DNA from: Dichetophora obliterata
Taxonomy: Eukaryota > Arthropoda > Insecta > Diptera > Sciomyzidae
Direction: 5' to 3'
NCBI GenBank assembly: GCA_963920525.1
Contig: OY986438.1
Coordinates: 75,376,136-75,440,135 of the forward strand
DNA: 64,000 bases
The notes under the pieces are model-generated. The model did no database searches. It was given only the letters and a program-made list of their open reading frames with translations, and was not told where the DNA came from. The stretch's first letter is position 1. Every line of letters begins with the position of its first letter. This document shows, piece by piece, positions 11,187-21,268 of this stretch. The translations under genes were made by a program, and so were the position numbers.

Positions 11187-13039
11187 CATATTGCAGAAGC
11201 TATTGAAGTTGCCCACAAGAGCTGTAAGCGCTCAAGTTTCAGGGCTTAACAACGCAGTTTCAGCGCAAGTCACCAAAGCTTGCGAAATAATTCTCAGCTC
11301 GCCTAGGCAATTCCAAATAGAAGCTACAGCATTTGTGCTGTCACGCTTAACTGGGAATCTGCCGTTATGCTCCATTGATCCTTCTTTGTGTAAGAGTTTG
11401 CCAGATTTACAATTGGCAGACCCACATTTCTTCAGAAGCGATCAAATCGATGTACTAATCGGTGGCGATTTGTACCCTGCTACCATTCTTGATGGCATTT
11501 GAAGAAACATTCTTGGTTCCCTTTTGGCACAAGAAACAGTGTTTGGCTGGATATTCACAGGTCCTATGCCTCGTAATTAAATATCCAGTTTTACAACGGT
11601 TTTAAGCCATTACAGTGAAGTGTCGATCGATCAACAGATCGCACGTTTTTGGGACTTGGAGGAACTGCCTAAAAAACAGTTTTTATCCCAAACTGATAAG
11701 TTTTGTGAGGAAAACTATGAGAAAACCACTAAACGCGATAACAATGGTCGATATATGGTGACCTTACAATTTAAATGTGGATTCCCGGATGATATTAATC
11801 TTGGATTTTCTCGAGGCATCGCTTTCAAGCAATGGGCTAGAAGTGAAGCTCGATTGCACAAAAATCCGGAATTTAAGACGCAGTATGACGAAGTGGTAAA
11901 TGAATACCTCAAATTGGGTCATATGGAAAAAGTTTCAGTCCCAAAATTCGAAAGATCACCGTCGCATTATTATTTTCCGCATCATGCGGTTATAAAACCA
12001 GAGAGTACTACAGCAAAAGTTCGGGTAGTAATCAATGCGTCAAGTCCCACTTCAAATGGGGTCAGCTTGAATGATGTCCTCCATGCAGGCCCAGTTCTTC
12101 AAGCTGATTTAACGCTTCTGGTATTGAATTGGCGGTTTTTCAAGTACGTGTTCGATGGAGATCTCCAGCAGATGTACCGCCAGATTCTCGTGGACCCAAA
12201 ACAATCTGCTTTCCAACGAATTCTGTTTCGAAGTTCCCCTGATGATATGATTCAGGATTATGAGCTTAAAACAGTTACTTTTGGCTTAAACTGTGCTCCA
12301 TACTTAGCCATTAGAACCATGCTGCAATTATTACATGATGTTCAGCAGCAATACCCTCTCGCTGCCCAAATTTTGCGGCATTTTACGTATTTTGACGATG
12401 CTCTTGCAGGAGCTCACGATGTTACAAGTGCAATCACAGCTAGGAATGAGCTTATCGCTGCTTTAGACTCTGCAGGTTTCACTATGCGCAAATGGACGTC
12501 AAATGGCAGACCTACCTACAGAGCATCTTCTGCATAAAGACTTTTTAAAGTTAGAAGAAGCAAGCTGCGCCAAAGCGTTGGGAATTTGTTGGAATGCCAC
12601 TTCAGATCTGTTCTATTTTTCTGCCAAGCGTCTTGAGATTAAATCGTCATACACAAAACGTGAAGTATTATTTATGATAGCCCAGCTATTCGATCCTGCA
12701 GGTTGGCTGGCACCTATAGTGGTGACAACAAAAATTCTAATGCAGCGCATCTGGTTGGATGAAATAGATTGGGATGAAAATCTCCCATTGCACAGTTTTC
12801 AATCGTGGCAAAATTTTTTGCTTGATTATGAAAACATAAATAATATTCGCATACCGCGGTTTGTTGGGTTTTCACCTGATTCCTACGTGGAGTTTCACGC
12901 CTTTTGCGATGCGTCTGAAAAAGCATACGCAGCGTCGATTTACATTCGTGTAAAGCAAAATGATTGTATTGTCAGTCATCTGCTTTATGCGAAAAGTAAA
13001 GTTGCTCCAGTCAAGACGATCTCGTTACCTCGTCTTGAG
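11187..13039 (+). pseudogene. BEL/Pao protease end, reverse transcriptase and RNase H start
   Basis: After the gypsy-type insertion the BEL protease resumes (LPTRAVSAQVSGLN; LIGGDLYPATIL). Stops at 11500 and 11578 break the PR-RT linker without changing frame. RT follows, with YFPHHAVIKP, VRVVINASSP, a catalytic YFDD (12387-12398; YVDD is commoner in the family) and the Pao-specific linker. A frameshift near 12500 moves into the second ORF, which carries the start of RNase H (FHAFCDASEKAYAASIYI) and reaches SLPRLE before the MITE at 13040. The domain order PR-RT-RH identifies BEL/Pao. Confidence 0.88.
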
Positions 13040-13745
13040 TAAAAGTCTGCAGCGAACCATCCGTTCTACTTGTACAAACAGATATAACAAGTAAAAACCT
13101 GATAATATTGGTACAAATACAACAAGGAGTAGAACAGAACATATGCTTATATGCTTTGGAATGAGCAGAGAGCTTATCATCTCTTTCTCTGGCTCTTATT
13201 ATAGTGTAAGCTTTTTTCTCTTTATCTGTTCCACTAAGTGGAGTATCTGTTTGAACCCTTTTTTAAATGGATATATCCATTCAATATGGATATTCCAGAT
13301 CGTTATTTTTGTATTAATGTTGTGTTTTTCTATTTCTATTCTACTAAAAGAAAGTAATGGCGAGTGTCTTTCTGTGAATGGACGTTTTTCGTATTTTTGG
13401 CAAATTTAAAACATAAAAAGTACTTAAATGCATTGTACTTATATAAACTGTTTCTTTTTTTGTTGTTTATTTCGCTCTTTATTCTTTATGCTTGCTACGT
13501 CACATACTCCAGATGTTCCAAATTAAGATATCAGTATTATCGATATATCTGTTTGTTCTATATGTGCTCAAACTAGTATTTTTGATACTTGGTAATTTCA
13601 CTCTCTCATACCTATTCCATCGTTATCTAAAAGAGAAATATTCCATGCATACTCAATGATTAGAGAGCGAAACAGATACAAGTATATATAAGAAAAAATA
13701 ACAACACACAACTGGTGTACTTGGATCGTTCTTTGCAGAGCTTTA
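13040..13745. mobile_element. MITE (706 bp) with 8 bp target duplication
   Basis: Imperfect terminal inverted repeats of about 23 bp (left start TAAAAGTCTGCA; right end TGCAGAGCTTTA) are flanked by GTCTTGAG at 13032-13039 and 13746-13753. The insert interrupts the BEL RNase H, whose frame continues at 13754. There is no transposase; the small ORFs inside are hydrophobic and unlike any protein I know. An 8 bp duplication fits hAT or P, but the terminus does not start with the usual CAG, so the superfamily is uncertain. Confidence 0.85.
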
Positions 13746-13753
13746 GTCTTGAG

Positions 13754-14075
13754 TTATGTGGTGCAGCGCTTCTCGCAGATATGGTGGATTCTTTATTATC
13801 GCACCTTGAAATAGAAAGGCATCGCTTGTATTGTTGGACTGATTCTACCATAGTGCTTGCCTGACTTTGTAAGCCCCCATGTTCGTGGACAACCTTCGTA
13901 GCCAATAGAGTTTCAAAAGTGGCAGAGAAGGTAGGAATTCACAATTGGTTTCATGTAGATACACATGAAAACCCTGCAGACTTAGCAACGCGTGGAGTTA
14001 CGCCACAAGAGCTAGTTGACAACGCTCTTTGGTGGCATGGACCTTCTTGGCTCACAATCGAACGGTCAGCATGGC
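13754..14075 (+). pseudogene. BEL/Pao RNase H and linker to integrase
   Basis: The frame continues after the MITE with the rest of the Pao RNase H and the linker to integrase (LYCWTDSTIVLA, FVANRVSKV, WFHVDTHENPADLATRG), all typical of the family. A TGA stop near 13862 interrupts it. The LINE insertion begins at 14076, after the first copy of the target duplication. Confidence 0.85.
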
Positions 14076-16664
14076 CAAGCATTGCTACATTTCTGCTTTA
14101 TTTATAGAAGTCCGAATCTAGGAAGGGAGCCCACTTTTAACAAACTGGACTCTCTCTCTGATTCGATTACGCATATTTTGGGGTTGTTTCCTGACAGTGA
14201 GATCGTTGTAGCAGGCGATTTCAATGTCCACAACCCGGCTTGGTTACGTCACTCGGGCCCATTGACACCTGTTGGACAATATGTTGAGCTATTTGCTGAA
14301 TCGAACCAACTGATTCAACTAGTGAAGGAACCCACTTTTTTCCCCCAAAGTGATTTGCAAAGCCATAATATCCTTGACCTTTTTCTGACTTCACATCATG
14401 AAAAATATGATGTGAGCGTCAACGCACCTCTTGGTAACTCGGACCATTGTACCATATCCGCTGTTTTTCCATATTCTAACCCCTGCACCTCTACGCCTAA
14501 AGCCCCGAAGAGGACTGCATGGTTTTATGGAAAGGCAAATTGGACTGCGTTAAATAATTTTTATCGCAGCTTCAATTGGAAATTATGTTTCGCTGATAGA
14601 AATGTGAATGCCGCGGCTGTCATGGTACAAGAAATTATTCTATTGGGTATGCGGTCTTTCATCCCCAATAAGATGAGAAGCATTAAACCAAAAGACCACT
14701 CATGGTTTAATGAGACTTGCAGGATTGCAGTCAGGTCCAAAGAGGAAGCTTTTCAGAATTGGCGTTCTAACAAGAATACTGATACTAAAAGACTTCGCAT
14801 CGAGGCAAGGAATCGCTGTAATGCAATTTTAAAACGCGAAAAGTTTCTGCACGAAGCTCGCATTCGAGAACAGGTTCTTCTCTGCCCCAAAGGGAGCAAA
14901 AATTTTTGGTCATTTGTTAAAAGAGTTAAGAACCAGACATCGTCATCGATTCCAGCTCTTTTAAAAGATGACCAAATCTTCACTGACTCGGCTGATAAAG
15001 CGAACCTATTGGCTAGATTGTTTGCACAAAATTCCACTCTCTCGGATAGCAATCAGCCACTGCCCTTTGTTGAGTGTGGATCTTCTGCAATGCAGGAGAT
15101 ATACTTTCGAACGAGAGCAGTTAAAAGGGTCCTTACAAATCTCAACGTTAACAAAGCCTCTGGTCCTGATGGCATACCGCCAATTGTGCTTAAAATGTGT
15201 GCTTCTTCGCTGGCTCGGCCTTTGCGCAACCTTTTCAACATCTCCTACAGAACAGGAATATTTCCATCTTGTTGGAAGGTGGCAAATGTCCAGCCGGTAC
15301 CTAAAAAGGGTGATGCCACGAACCCTGCAAACTACCGACCCATTGCGATATGCTCTACGCTTTCCAAAGTTATGGAGAGCGTAATAAACTTCAACGTTAT
15401 GAACTATCTGGAGCACAACCAACTGCTCAGTGACCGTCAATATGGTTTCCGTAGGGCTCGCTCTACTGGTGATCTTATGGCGTTCTTAACCGAAGAATGG
15501 AATAAATGCGTTCACTTTTTCGGCGAGAGCAGGGTTGTTGCTCTGGATATTTCAAAAGCGTTCGACCGAGTGTGGCATAAAGCGCTCGTGTCAAAACTTG
15601 CTGCATATGGTTTTGGTGGTAATTTTGCTCGATGGATCACGTGTTTTCTCAAGGACAGAACGATTCGAGTCGTAGTTGACGGTATTTCGTCCGAGAAGCA
15701 CGCCATCAACGCAGGAGTACCGCAGGGTTCAGTTCTATCGCCAACCTTGTTTCTGGTTTTTATCAACGACCTTCTGTCGTTGACGCATAACCCAATTCAT
15801 TCGTTTGCGGACGACAGCAGCATTTGTCATTCATATTCATTCAAAAAACGCCCAAGCTCTATGGAGATTGCGAGAAAAAGGCAAACTATGAATGACACAC
15901 TCCTTAATGATCTACAAAAAATCTCCGAGTGGGGTCTTGCTAATAGAGTAGAGTTCAATGCAAGCAAGACCCAGTGTTGTCTGTTAACCCACAAGCGGAT
16001 GGATTGCCCCTTAGCTCCCCTCAATATGAATGGTGTGGATCTTGTGGAATCAGCCGCTCTTGACGTTCTGGGCATATCGATCCAATGTGATCTTCGTTGG
16101 AATGATCATATTTTCGATGTGTCGAAAGAAGCGGGCAAGTGCCTAGGTTTTCTAAAACGGTGCAAAAAATATTTCACTTCAGCTGATCTTCGCATGATCT
16201 ACACCTCATATATCAGGCCGAAAATGGAGTACAATTCGCACATTTGGGCAGGGGCTTCAAGATCTTATTTGGAGCTTCTGGACCGAATTCAACGTCGTGC
16301 GATATATTTGATAGGAGATGAAAGTATTTCATCCTCTCTCAACTCTCTGGAGCATCGACGTAATGTAGGTTGCCTAAGCCTTCTGTATAGGTATTACCAT
16401 GGGAAGTGTTCAAGGGAGATACATGGCCTGACGCCACCAGCTCGTGTGTTTCCCAGGTCCACTCGGGCAGCTGTCCAAGCCCACCCCTTAACCATTGCAT
16501 CGATGCCTAATAGAACCTCGCATTACCGCGATAATTCGTTCTTTAGTCGCGCGGTTAAGTTGTGGAATAGTCTCCCTGCGAGCGTGTTTCCCGGCAGTTT
16601 TGAGCTGTGCAAATTCAAAACAAATCTTCACCGACACTACTCCATCTATCCACCCTCCAACTAA
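14076..16664 (+). CDS. LINE ORF2: partial endonuclease and intact reverse transcriptase
   Basis: The open frame begins within an APE-type endonuclease (YRSPN, VVAGDFNVHNPAW, NSDHCTISA; catalytic D/N and SDH motifs visible) and continues without a stop through a full RT: GPDGIPPIVLK, PKKGDATNPANYRPI, YGFRRARSTGDL, ALDISKAFDRVWH, AGVPQGSVLSP and a catalytic FADD near 15806-15817. The C-terminal region ends with a WNSLPASVFP motif. The domain set fits the jockey/CR1/I group, but the exact clade was not resolved. The frame is intact for about 860 codons, yet the N-terminal endonuclease and the promoter are missing, so it is probably dead on arrival. The frame runs in from BEL sequence at 14016. 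Confidence 0.88.
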   Translation, partial: QALLHFCFIYRSPNLGREPTFNKLDSLSDSITHILGLFPDSEIVVAGDFNVHNPAWLRHSGPLTPVGQYVELFAESNQLIQLVKEPTFFPQSDLQSHNILDLFLTSHHEKYDVSVNAPLGNSDHCTISAVFPYSNPCTSTPKAPKRTAWFYGKANWTALNNFYRSFNWKLCFADRNVNAAAVMVQEIILLGMRSFIPNKMRSIKPKDHSWFNETCRIAVRSKEEAFQNWRSNKNTDTKRLRIEARNRCNAILKREKFLHEARIREQVLLCPKGSKNFWSFVKRVKNQTSSSIPALLKDDQIFTDSADKANLLARLFAQNSTLSDSNQPLPFVECGSSAMQEIYFRTRAVKRVLTNLNVNKASGPDGIPPIVLKMCASSLARPLRNLFNISYRTGIFPSCWKVANVQPVPKKGDATNPANYRPIAICSTLSKVMESVINFNVMNYLEHNQLLSDRQYGFRRARSTGDLMAFLTEEWNKCVHFFGESRVVALDISKAFDRVWHKALVSKLAAYGFGGNFARWITCFLKDRTIRVVVDGISSEKHAINAGVPQGSVLSPTLFLVFINDLLSLTHNPIHSFADDSSICHSYSFKKRPSSMEIARKRQTMNDTLLNDLQKISEWGLANRVEFNASKTQCCLLTHKRMDCPLAPLNMNGVDLVESAALDVLGISIQCDLRWNDHIFDVSKEAGKCLGFLKRCKKYFTSADLRMIYTSYIRPKMEYNSHIWAGASRSYLELLDRIQRRAIYLIGDESISSSLNSLEHRRNVGCLSLLYRYYHGKCSREIHGLTPPARVFPRSTRAAVQAHPLTIASMPNRTSHYRDNSFFSRAVKLWNSLPASVFPGSFELCKFKTNLHRHYSIYPPSN

Positions 16665-16759
16665 CTATCACCCATCTTCCGAATCAACACAATGCTTAAG
16701 CATTTATAGGGGGCATCCTCTGAGCGTTGGTTCAGTCTAAAAAAAAAAAAAAAAAAAAA
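14076..16759 (+). mobile_element. 5'-truncated LINE with poly(A) tail inside BEL
   Basis: A 2.66 kb non-LTR retrotransposon ends in about 20 A residues (16739-16759). The duplication GCATGGC (14069-14075 and 16760-16766) flanks it, and an A may extend it by one base. The 5' end starts inside the endonuclease domain, so it is truncated, as usual for LINE insertions by target-primed reverse transcription. BEL coding sequence continues on the far side. Confidence 0.9.
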
Positions 16760-16766
16760 GCATGGC

Positions 16767-17295
16767 TCCAACCCCAGCTCTAGAAACTTCGCTTGAGCGC
16801 AAAGCTGTAAAAGAACACTTTTCATATTTTTCGAAATATGAAGACATTTTGGAGCGCTTTTCTTCGCTATCGCGCGGACTGAGAGTACTAGCTTACGTGT
16901 TTCGCTTTCTGCATCGCACCCATCTTAAACGTAGTGCATCCTTTTCAAAAAAATCAGCATGTCTTGAAACGGCTGAAATTAAATTCGTGAAAACACGATT
17001 GGCAGTTCTATGTCAAAAAATAGCTTTTCCCAACGAATATCACTGTTTGGAAACTAACCAAATAATTGGAGCCAAGAGTCCCATTCTTGCTTTAAATCCC
17101 TTTCTAAACAACGACAATTTAATGCGTGTTGGTGGACGTCTCGCTTGGTCACCAATATTATCATATGATGAAAGGTACCCAATTATATTACCATATATCT
17201 GCCACTTTCCACGCCTTTTAATCCGTTTCGTCCATGAGATTTCGCTTCATGGAGGGAATCAATTAGTGCTTCGACTTATTCGAATTCGAGTTCCC
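16767..17295 (+). pseudogene. BEL/Pao integrase N-terminal part (3' truncated)
   Basis: BEL sequence resumes after the LINE with ERKAV, a helical segment (LRVLAYVFRFLHR) and the region before the integrase zinc finger (MRVGGRL, YDERYPIILP, HEISLHGGNQLVLRLIR). The HHCC finger is only partly present and the catalytic core is missing, because the element is cut off where the next LINE begins near 17296. A protein starting at 16762 reads through in one frame to 17328. Confidence 0.85.
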
Positions 17296-17674
17296 CCTAT
17301 TCCGAGTAACAATCTTGACGCGATGTAGGGGCTTAAGTTGCAATGACACAATACTGCCGGTTGGAGTAGTTCCTCCCTGTAGGGCATAACCCTACAGCTC
17401 AGCAGAGCCTGCATCTTTTGTGAAGCGACAACTAAAAGTTACTCCCCCCTAATCCAGGGTGTCATGCGCACCGTGCCCATTGGATGGTTTGCAGTCAGGG
17501 GGTATACCGACTGTATTGGAACGGAGCCTTCATGATAACAGGCCGCCTCATGAAGTAACTGTGGCCTTACCATGGTATGCGGGCTCTGGCATGGTTGACC
17601 ACCCTTTCCCAGCCATAAAACATAGACTGCGACGCTTTTGTCCTCGGGCACGAGCTACCGGTCGAACCCTAAAT

Positions 17675-19357
17675 ATGAGTACAAACAAAAAAACAAAACA
17701 CAACAAACAGGAAGACTTGCGGGGAGTCACCGCAAGCAGAGCAGCAGACCTCATGGAACAGAGATTCCAAGAGGAAGGTCAACGGCAAGGCACCAAACCT
17801 AGGAGAAATCCTCCTCTTGTGCCAGCCAGAACACAAGTCAATAGGACTGTACGCAGCAATGATCAGGTGGAGCATAGAATCCATAATTATCACAGACACT
17901 GCAGCACACAGATGAGGAGGCACCCATATGGCAAAGATCGAGTGGAGCATACCATCCACAGCGGTCAAAGGCCTAGTACCAGCCACCAAAGAAAAACTGC
18001 GAGCCCCAGGAGATCACATCCTGTCAAAATTTCCCCGGACGAGCACCGGGATGATACGACGTCGGCTCCAAAAAGTATCCCAATCACGGAAACTGCGTCA
18101 ACATCCAAGGATGCGGCACAGAAAAGGGAATCAGAAGAAGGGCAAAAACACAAGCCCTTCCACAGTAGACGTCGCCGTGTCCACCTCCCTCAGCGCGGGG
18201 AGCCAGGAGGGCTAGACGACCCACTAAGAGTCGGCCTTAGTGGAGCAGGCGTAAGATGGTATCTGCGCTATCTGGAACAGGGCGTGGCACCCGAAGTAGC
18301 TCATGAAAGAGCGGTAGAGCATCGGGGTAAAGCTGGCGAAGCACCGGTACCAGAGGCAACGAAGAGGAGCTGCAGCGAGATAACGCCTCCTCAACGTCCA
18401 GAGAGCAAGAAGGCCAGAATAGCTCCTGGAAGCAACAGTAGGTCAGTGCCAGGGGCTAAGGTACCCGAGCCAGAACCGCAGAAAAATAGGAAAAGCTATG
18501 CAAGCATAACTAAGGGCATCCAAATAGCGGTTCTGCCCAAAGAATACCCCCGGCAAATGCTAAGTCCGGATGAGCTCTCGGAGCTAGAAGAAGCCATACT
18601 GAGCGAAGTAGTGAAGGGCTGGTCCACCAAGCTACAGTTTGAGGGAATTCACTTTCGTCCGGGCATGTTACTGGTCGACTGTTCGAATCCCTCAACAGCA
18701 GAAGGGCTGCGAGCAGCAGCACCAAAGCTCGAGCAATGGAAAGAGCTAGAACTTATGGCTTGCCTAGGGGAGGAGGTCCCAAAAGGGCATACTGTTAGAA
18801 TATTCTTCCCAAGAAGTTCAAGCACGGATATCAATAGATCGATGGGACTAATTGCCGCCCAGAACGATGGTCTCAATACAAAGTATTGGAAGATACTGAG
18901 CTCCAAGGATGAGGGAAGTGGGCATATGCTCACGTTCTCAATAGATAGGGAGTCACTTGAGACTATCAAGTCAAGGGGCTCCACTATCAGCTTCCGCTTT
19001 GGAACCATTCCGGTGTTGGGCAAAAAATCGCCACCAACGACCAAACCGGTCAAAGCAGCAACATCCACAGCTGCAGCGCCCACAGCTGTAACGTCAACAG
19101 TGGTAACGTCCACAGAAGCCACATCTGCGACTCACAATGAAGGAAAAGACGCAACGCCACCAATACAACTAACTGGTGAAGTTGTTACGGAGAAGTTCGC
19201 CTCCGTCTCGGTCATCACCGCAACACCTTCAATCGGAGATCAGGCAGAGGGCATGAACCTCGCCGCTCTCTCGATTGACGGTTGTAAAAGCGAAACTTCA
19301 ACTGAGGTAGTAGCAACGCTGCCTGAAGAAGATCGGGGCAGCAGCCCAGTGCTATGA
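17675..19357 (+). CDS. LINE ORF1 protein with DUF4780-like domain
   Basis: The likely start is the ATG at 17675 (MSTNKKTKHNKQ); the frame is open further upstream to 17459, but that part looks like 5'UTR. About 560 aa: a basic, Ser/Thr/Pro-rich N-terminal half (to residue ~270), then a conserved domain with SYASITKGIQIAVLPKEYP, a DELSELEEAI helix and RIFFPRSS. It resembles the DUF4780-type domain of insect LINE ORF1 proteins, presumably RNA-binding. A Thr/Ala-rich repeat (near 19050-19130) lies close to the C-terminus. The stop overlaps the ORF2 start as ATGA. The frame is intact. Confidence 0.75.
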   Translation: MSTNKKTKHNKQEDLRGVTASRAADLMEQRFQEEGQRQGTKPRRNPPLVPARTQVNRTVRSNDQVEHRIHNYHRHCSTQMRRHPYGKDRVEHTIHSGQRPSTSHQRKTASPRRSHPVKISPDEHRDDTTSAPKSIPITETASTSKDAAQKRESEEGQKHKPFHSRRRRVHLPQRGEPGGLDDPLRVGLSGAGVRWYLRYLEQGVAPEVAHERAVEHRGKAGEAPVPEATKRSCSEITPPQRPESKKARIAPGSNSRSVPGAKVPEPEPQKNRKSYASITKGIQIAVLPKEYPRQMLSPDELSELEEAILSEVVKGWSTKLQFEGIHFRPGMLLVDCSNPSTAEGLRAAAPKLEQWKELELMACLGEEVPKGHTVRIFFPRSSSTDINRSMGLIAAQNDGLNTKYWKILSSKDEGSGHMLTFSIDRESLETIKSRGSTISFRFGTIPVLGKKSPPTTKPVKAATSTAAAPTAVTSTVVTSTEATSATHNEGKDATPPIQLTGEVVTEKFASVSVITATPSIGDQAEGMNLAALSIDGCKSETSTEVVATLPEEDRGSSPVL

Positions 19358-20625
19358 CGATCGGCACAGTAACCAGCACGAAATTTGCCCAGGTAAACCT
19401 CCACCATGCAAAAGCTGCTTCGGCAGTTATTGCTCGGAGGCTTACCACAGAACAACTGGGCTTCGTGCTGATCCAAGAACCCTGGTGCTACAGGGGAAAA
19501 GTCAGTGGCCTCTACTGCAAAGAGGGTCAGGTAACTTGGGACCAGAGAACAATCAATCCCAGAGCATGTATTCTAATGCAGAAAAATATTAATTATATTT
19601 GTCTTTCAGAATTTATGACGCGGGACCTCATAAAGCACCTCAGAAGCACCGCGCCATAGTGATCGCATCCGCTTACTTTCCTGGGGACGATCTCAACATT
19701 CCCCCAGCGGAGATAAAAATACTCGTGGAGCATTGCAGGAAAGAGCACCTTCCACTAATCATCGGCTGTGACACCAACGCGCACCACACAATTTGGGGAA
19801 GCACCGACGTCAACACCAGAGGTGAGTACCTTTTAGAATTTCTTTTAAGTAGTAATCTAGACTTTTTCAATGTGGGGGTAACACCTACCTTTGTAACTAG
19901 GGCTAGAGAAGAGGTCTTAGATCTCACCATAGGAAGCCCAGATGTGGGGGATATGATTAGGGAATGGAGGGTATCAATGGAACCTTCAATGTCTGACCAT
20001 AGAATAATAGAGTTTAGATTTGGGGCGAAATGTCAAGAGACAGAACCCAAAAGAAACCCAAGAAATACCAGTTGGGACACATACACCAACAACCTGAAAG
20101 AAAACCTACAGAACGTAAAAGCTAGGAGTAGAATTAGTAACATCCTAGAACTTGAATGCTATGTAGAGCAAGTAAACAATGCAGTATATAATGCCTACGA
20201 ATCTAGCTGTCCAGCAGGGCACAAGGCAAGAACAAAACATACTCCTTGGTGGAGCGCTGAGCTGACCAGACTCCGGAAGAAGGTGTGATGCAGCTTTAAT
20301 GCCGCAAAGCGCAACGGAGAATGGCACAACTACACGGCGACTCTGACGGAGTATAATAAAGAAATCAGGAAAGCTAAAAGACAGAGCTTTAGAACCTTCT
20401 GTGAAGACATTTCTTCCACGCCAGCAGCAGCCAGGATACACAAAGCAATGGCTAAAGGCAGAGTGGAGACAAGAATGTCACTTCTATTGCCAGACGGAAG
20501 CTATACGCTTAGAGAAGAGCAACGAGCCAGTCACCTTCTAGAAACTCATTTCCCGGGCAGTACACCGGTAACTGAGTATGAGACATCAGACAGGCAGATT
20601 ACTCCAAATCAAGAAGAATGGAAGT
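19354..20625 (+). pseudogene. LINE ORF2 endonuclease domain (frameshifted, truncated)
   Basis: ORF2 begins at the ATG of the ATGA overlap with ORF1. It encodes an APE-like endonuclease: FAQVNLHHAKAAS, LIQEPW, then after a frame change near 19610 IIGCDTNAHHTIWGS, FLLSSNLDFFNVG, LDLTIGS and MSDHRIIEF, the catalytic SDH motif. NLHHAKAAS and EPW point to the R1/LOA group. Another stop occurs at 20286, and recognisable similarity ends near 20625 (ITPNQEEW), before the RT. It is a dead remnant. Confidence 0.82.
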
Positions 20626-20704
20626 AGGTACGATATGCCGGTTCTGGCGCACAGGAGCCAGGAGCTCACCATCAGCGCCATATGCGGTGGAATGGGGAAC
20701 TATT

Positions 20705-21039
20705 ACAATAGGTAAGCGGTTTGTGTCTATAGTATAGGAAAAATGTTAGGTTTGTGTTTATAATATCATGTGTTAGTGTGTTTTGTATAGAAGAATGAGA
20801 GAATTTTAATGTGGTTTGTGTCTATAGTATAGGAAAAAATGTTAGGTCTGTGTCTATAATATATTCATCTAGTGAATATCATGTTGTTAGTGTGTTTTGT
20901 ATAGAAGAATGAGAGAATTTTCAATGTGGTTTGTGTCAATAGTACAGAAAAAACAAAATAGGTGTGTGACTATAGTATATTCATCTAGTAAATATCATGT
21001 GTTTGTGTATAGAGTATAGAAGAGTGAAAGCATTTTTAA
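20705..21039. repeat. Outer tandem repeats of the palindromic element (left side only)
   Basis: Three diverged units of about 100-115 bp begin with GGTTTGTGTCTATAGTATAGG (near 20714, 20812) or a variant (near 20927). They lead into the left arm without a break. No matching segment exists beyond the right arm, which ends at 36719. I infer that they are the outer part of the left terminal repeat, and that the right-hand counterpart was lost. Confidence 0.6.
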
Positions 21040-21210
21040 CGTGAGGTTTATGTCTAAAAAAGATTCATCTAGTAAATATCATATGTATCCACAGAAAAAA
21101 AAAACTCATATGTTTCAATTAATCTAAAGTATAGAAACAAAAATTATCATATGTTTATATGTATAGTAGTCTACAACAGATCAATGTAATGAATTGAGGT
21201 ATTAAACTGC

Positions 21211-21263
<53 letters not shown>

Positions 21264-21268
<5 letters not shown>

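Larger units (their letters stand above)
4542..17295 (+). mobile_element. Degraded BEL/Pao LTR retrotransposon hosting three nested insertions
   Basis: Pieces of one BEL/Pao element appear in order on the plus strand: gag (4542-5100), zinc knuckles (5100-5280), protease (about 5500 and 11187-11260), RT (11620-12540), RNase H (12503-13039 and 13754-14068) and the N-terminal part of integrase (16767-17295). The gaps are a gypsy-type element, a MITE and a LINE, each flanked by target-site duplications. Both ends are lost: the 5' end abuts a gypsy LTR fragment and the 3' end abuts a LOA-like LINE. Several frameshifts and stops show it is dead. Confidence 0.88.
17296..20625 (+). mobile_element. 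LOA/R1-like LINE, 3' truncated
   Basis: A 5'UTR of about 380 bp is followed by ORF1 (17675-19357) and the start of ORF2 (19354 onward). Recognisable ORF2 coding ends near 20625, within the linker between endonuclease and RT. The RT, C-terminus and 3' tail are lost where the palindromic repeat region starts. Loss of the 3' end is unusual for a LINE and points to a later deletion or rearrangement rather than to insertion-time truncation. Confidence 0.8.

Noticed and set aside
13143..13576. Hydrophobic ORFs inside the MITE as membrane proteins
   Set aside because: AT-rich non-coding DNA gives Phe/Leu/Ile-rich frames; they sit within a defined non-autonomous element.
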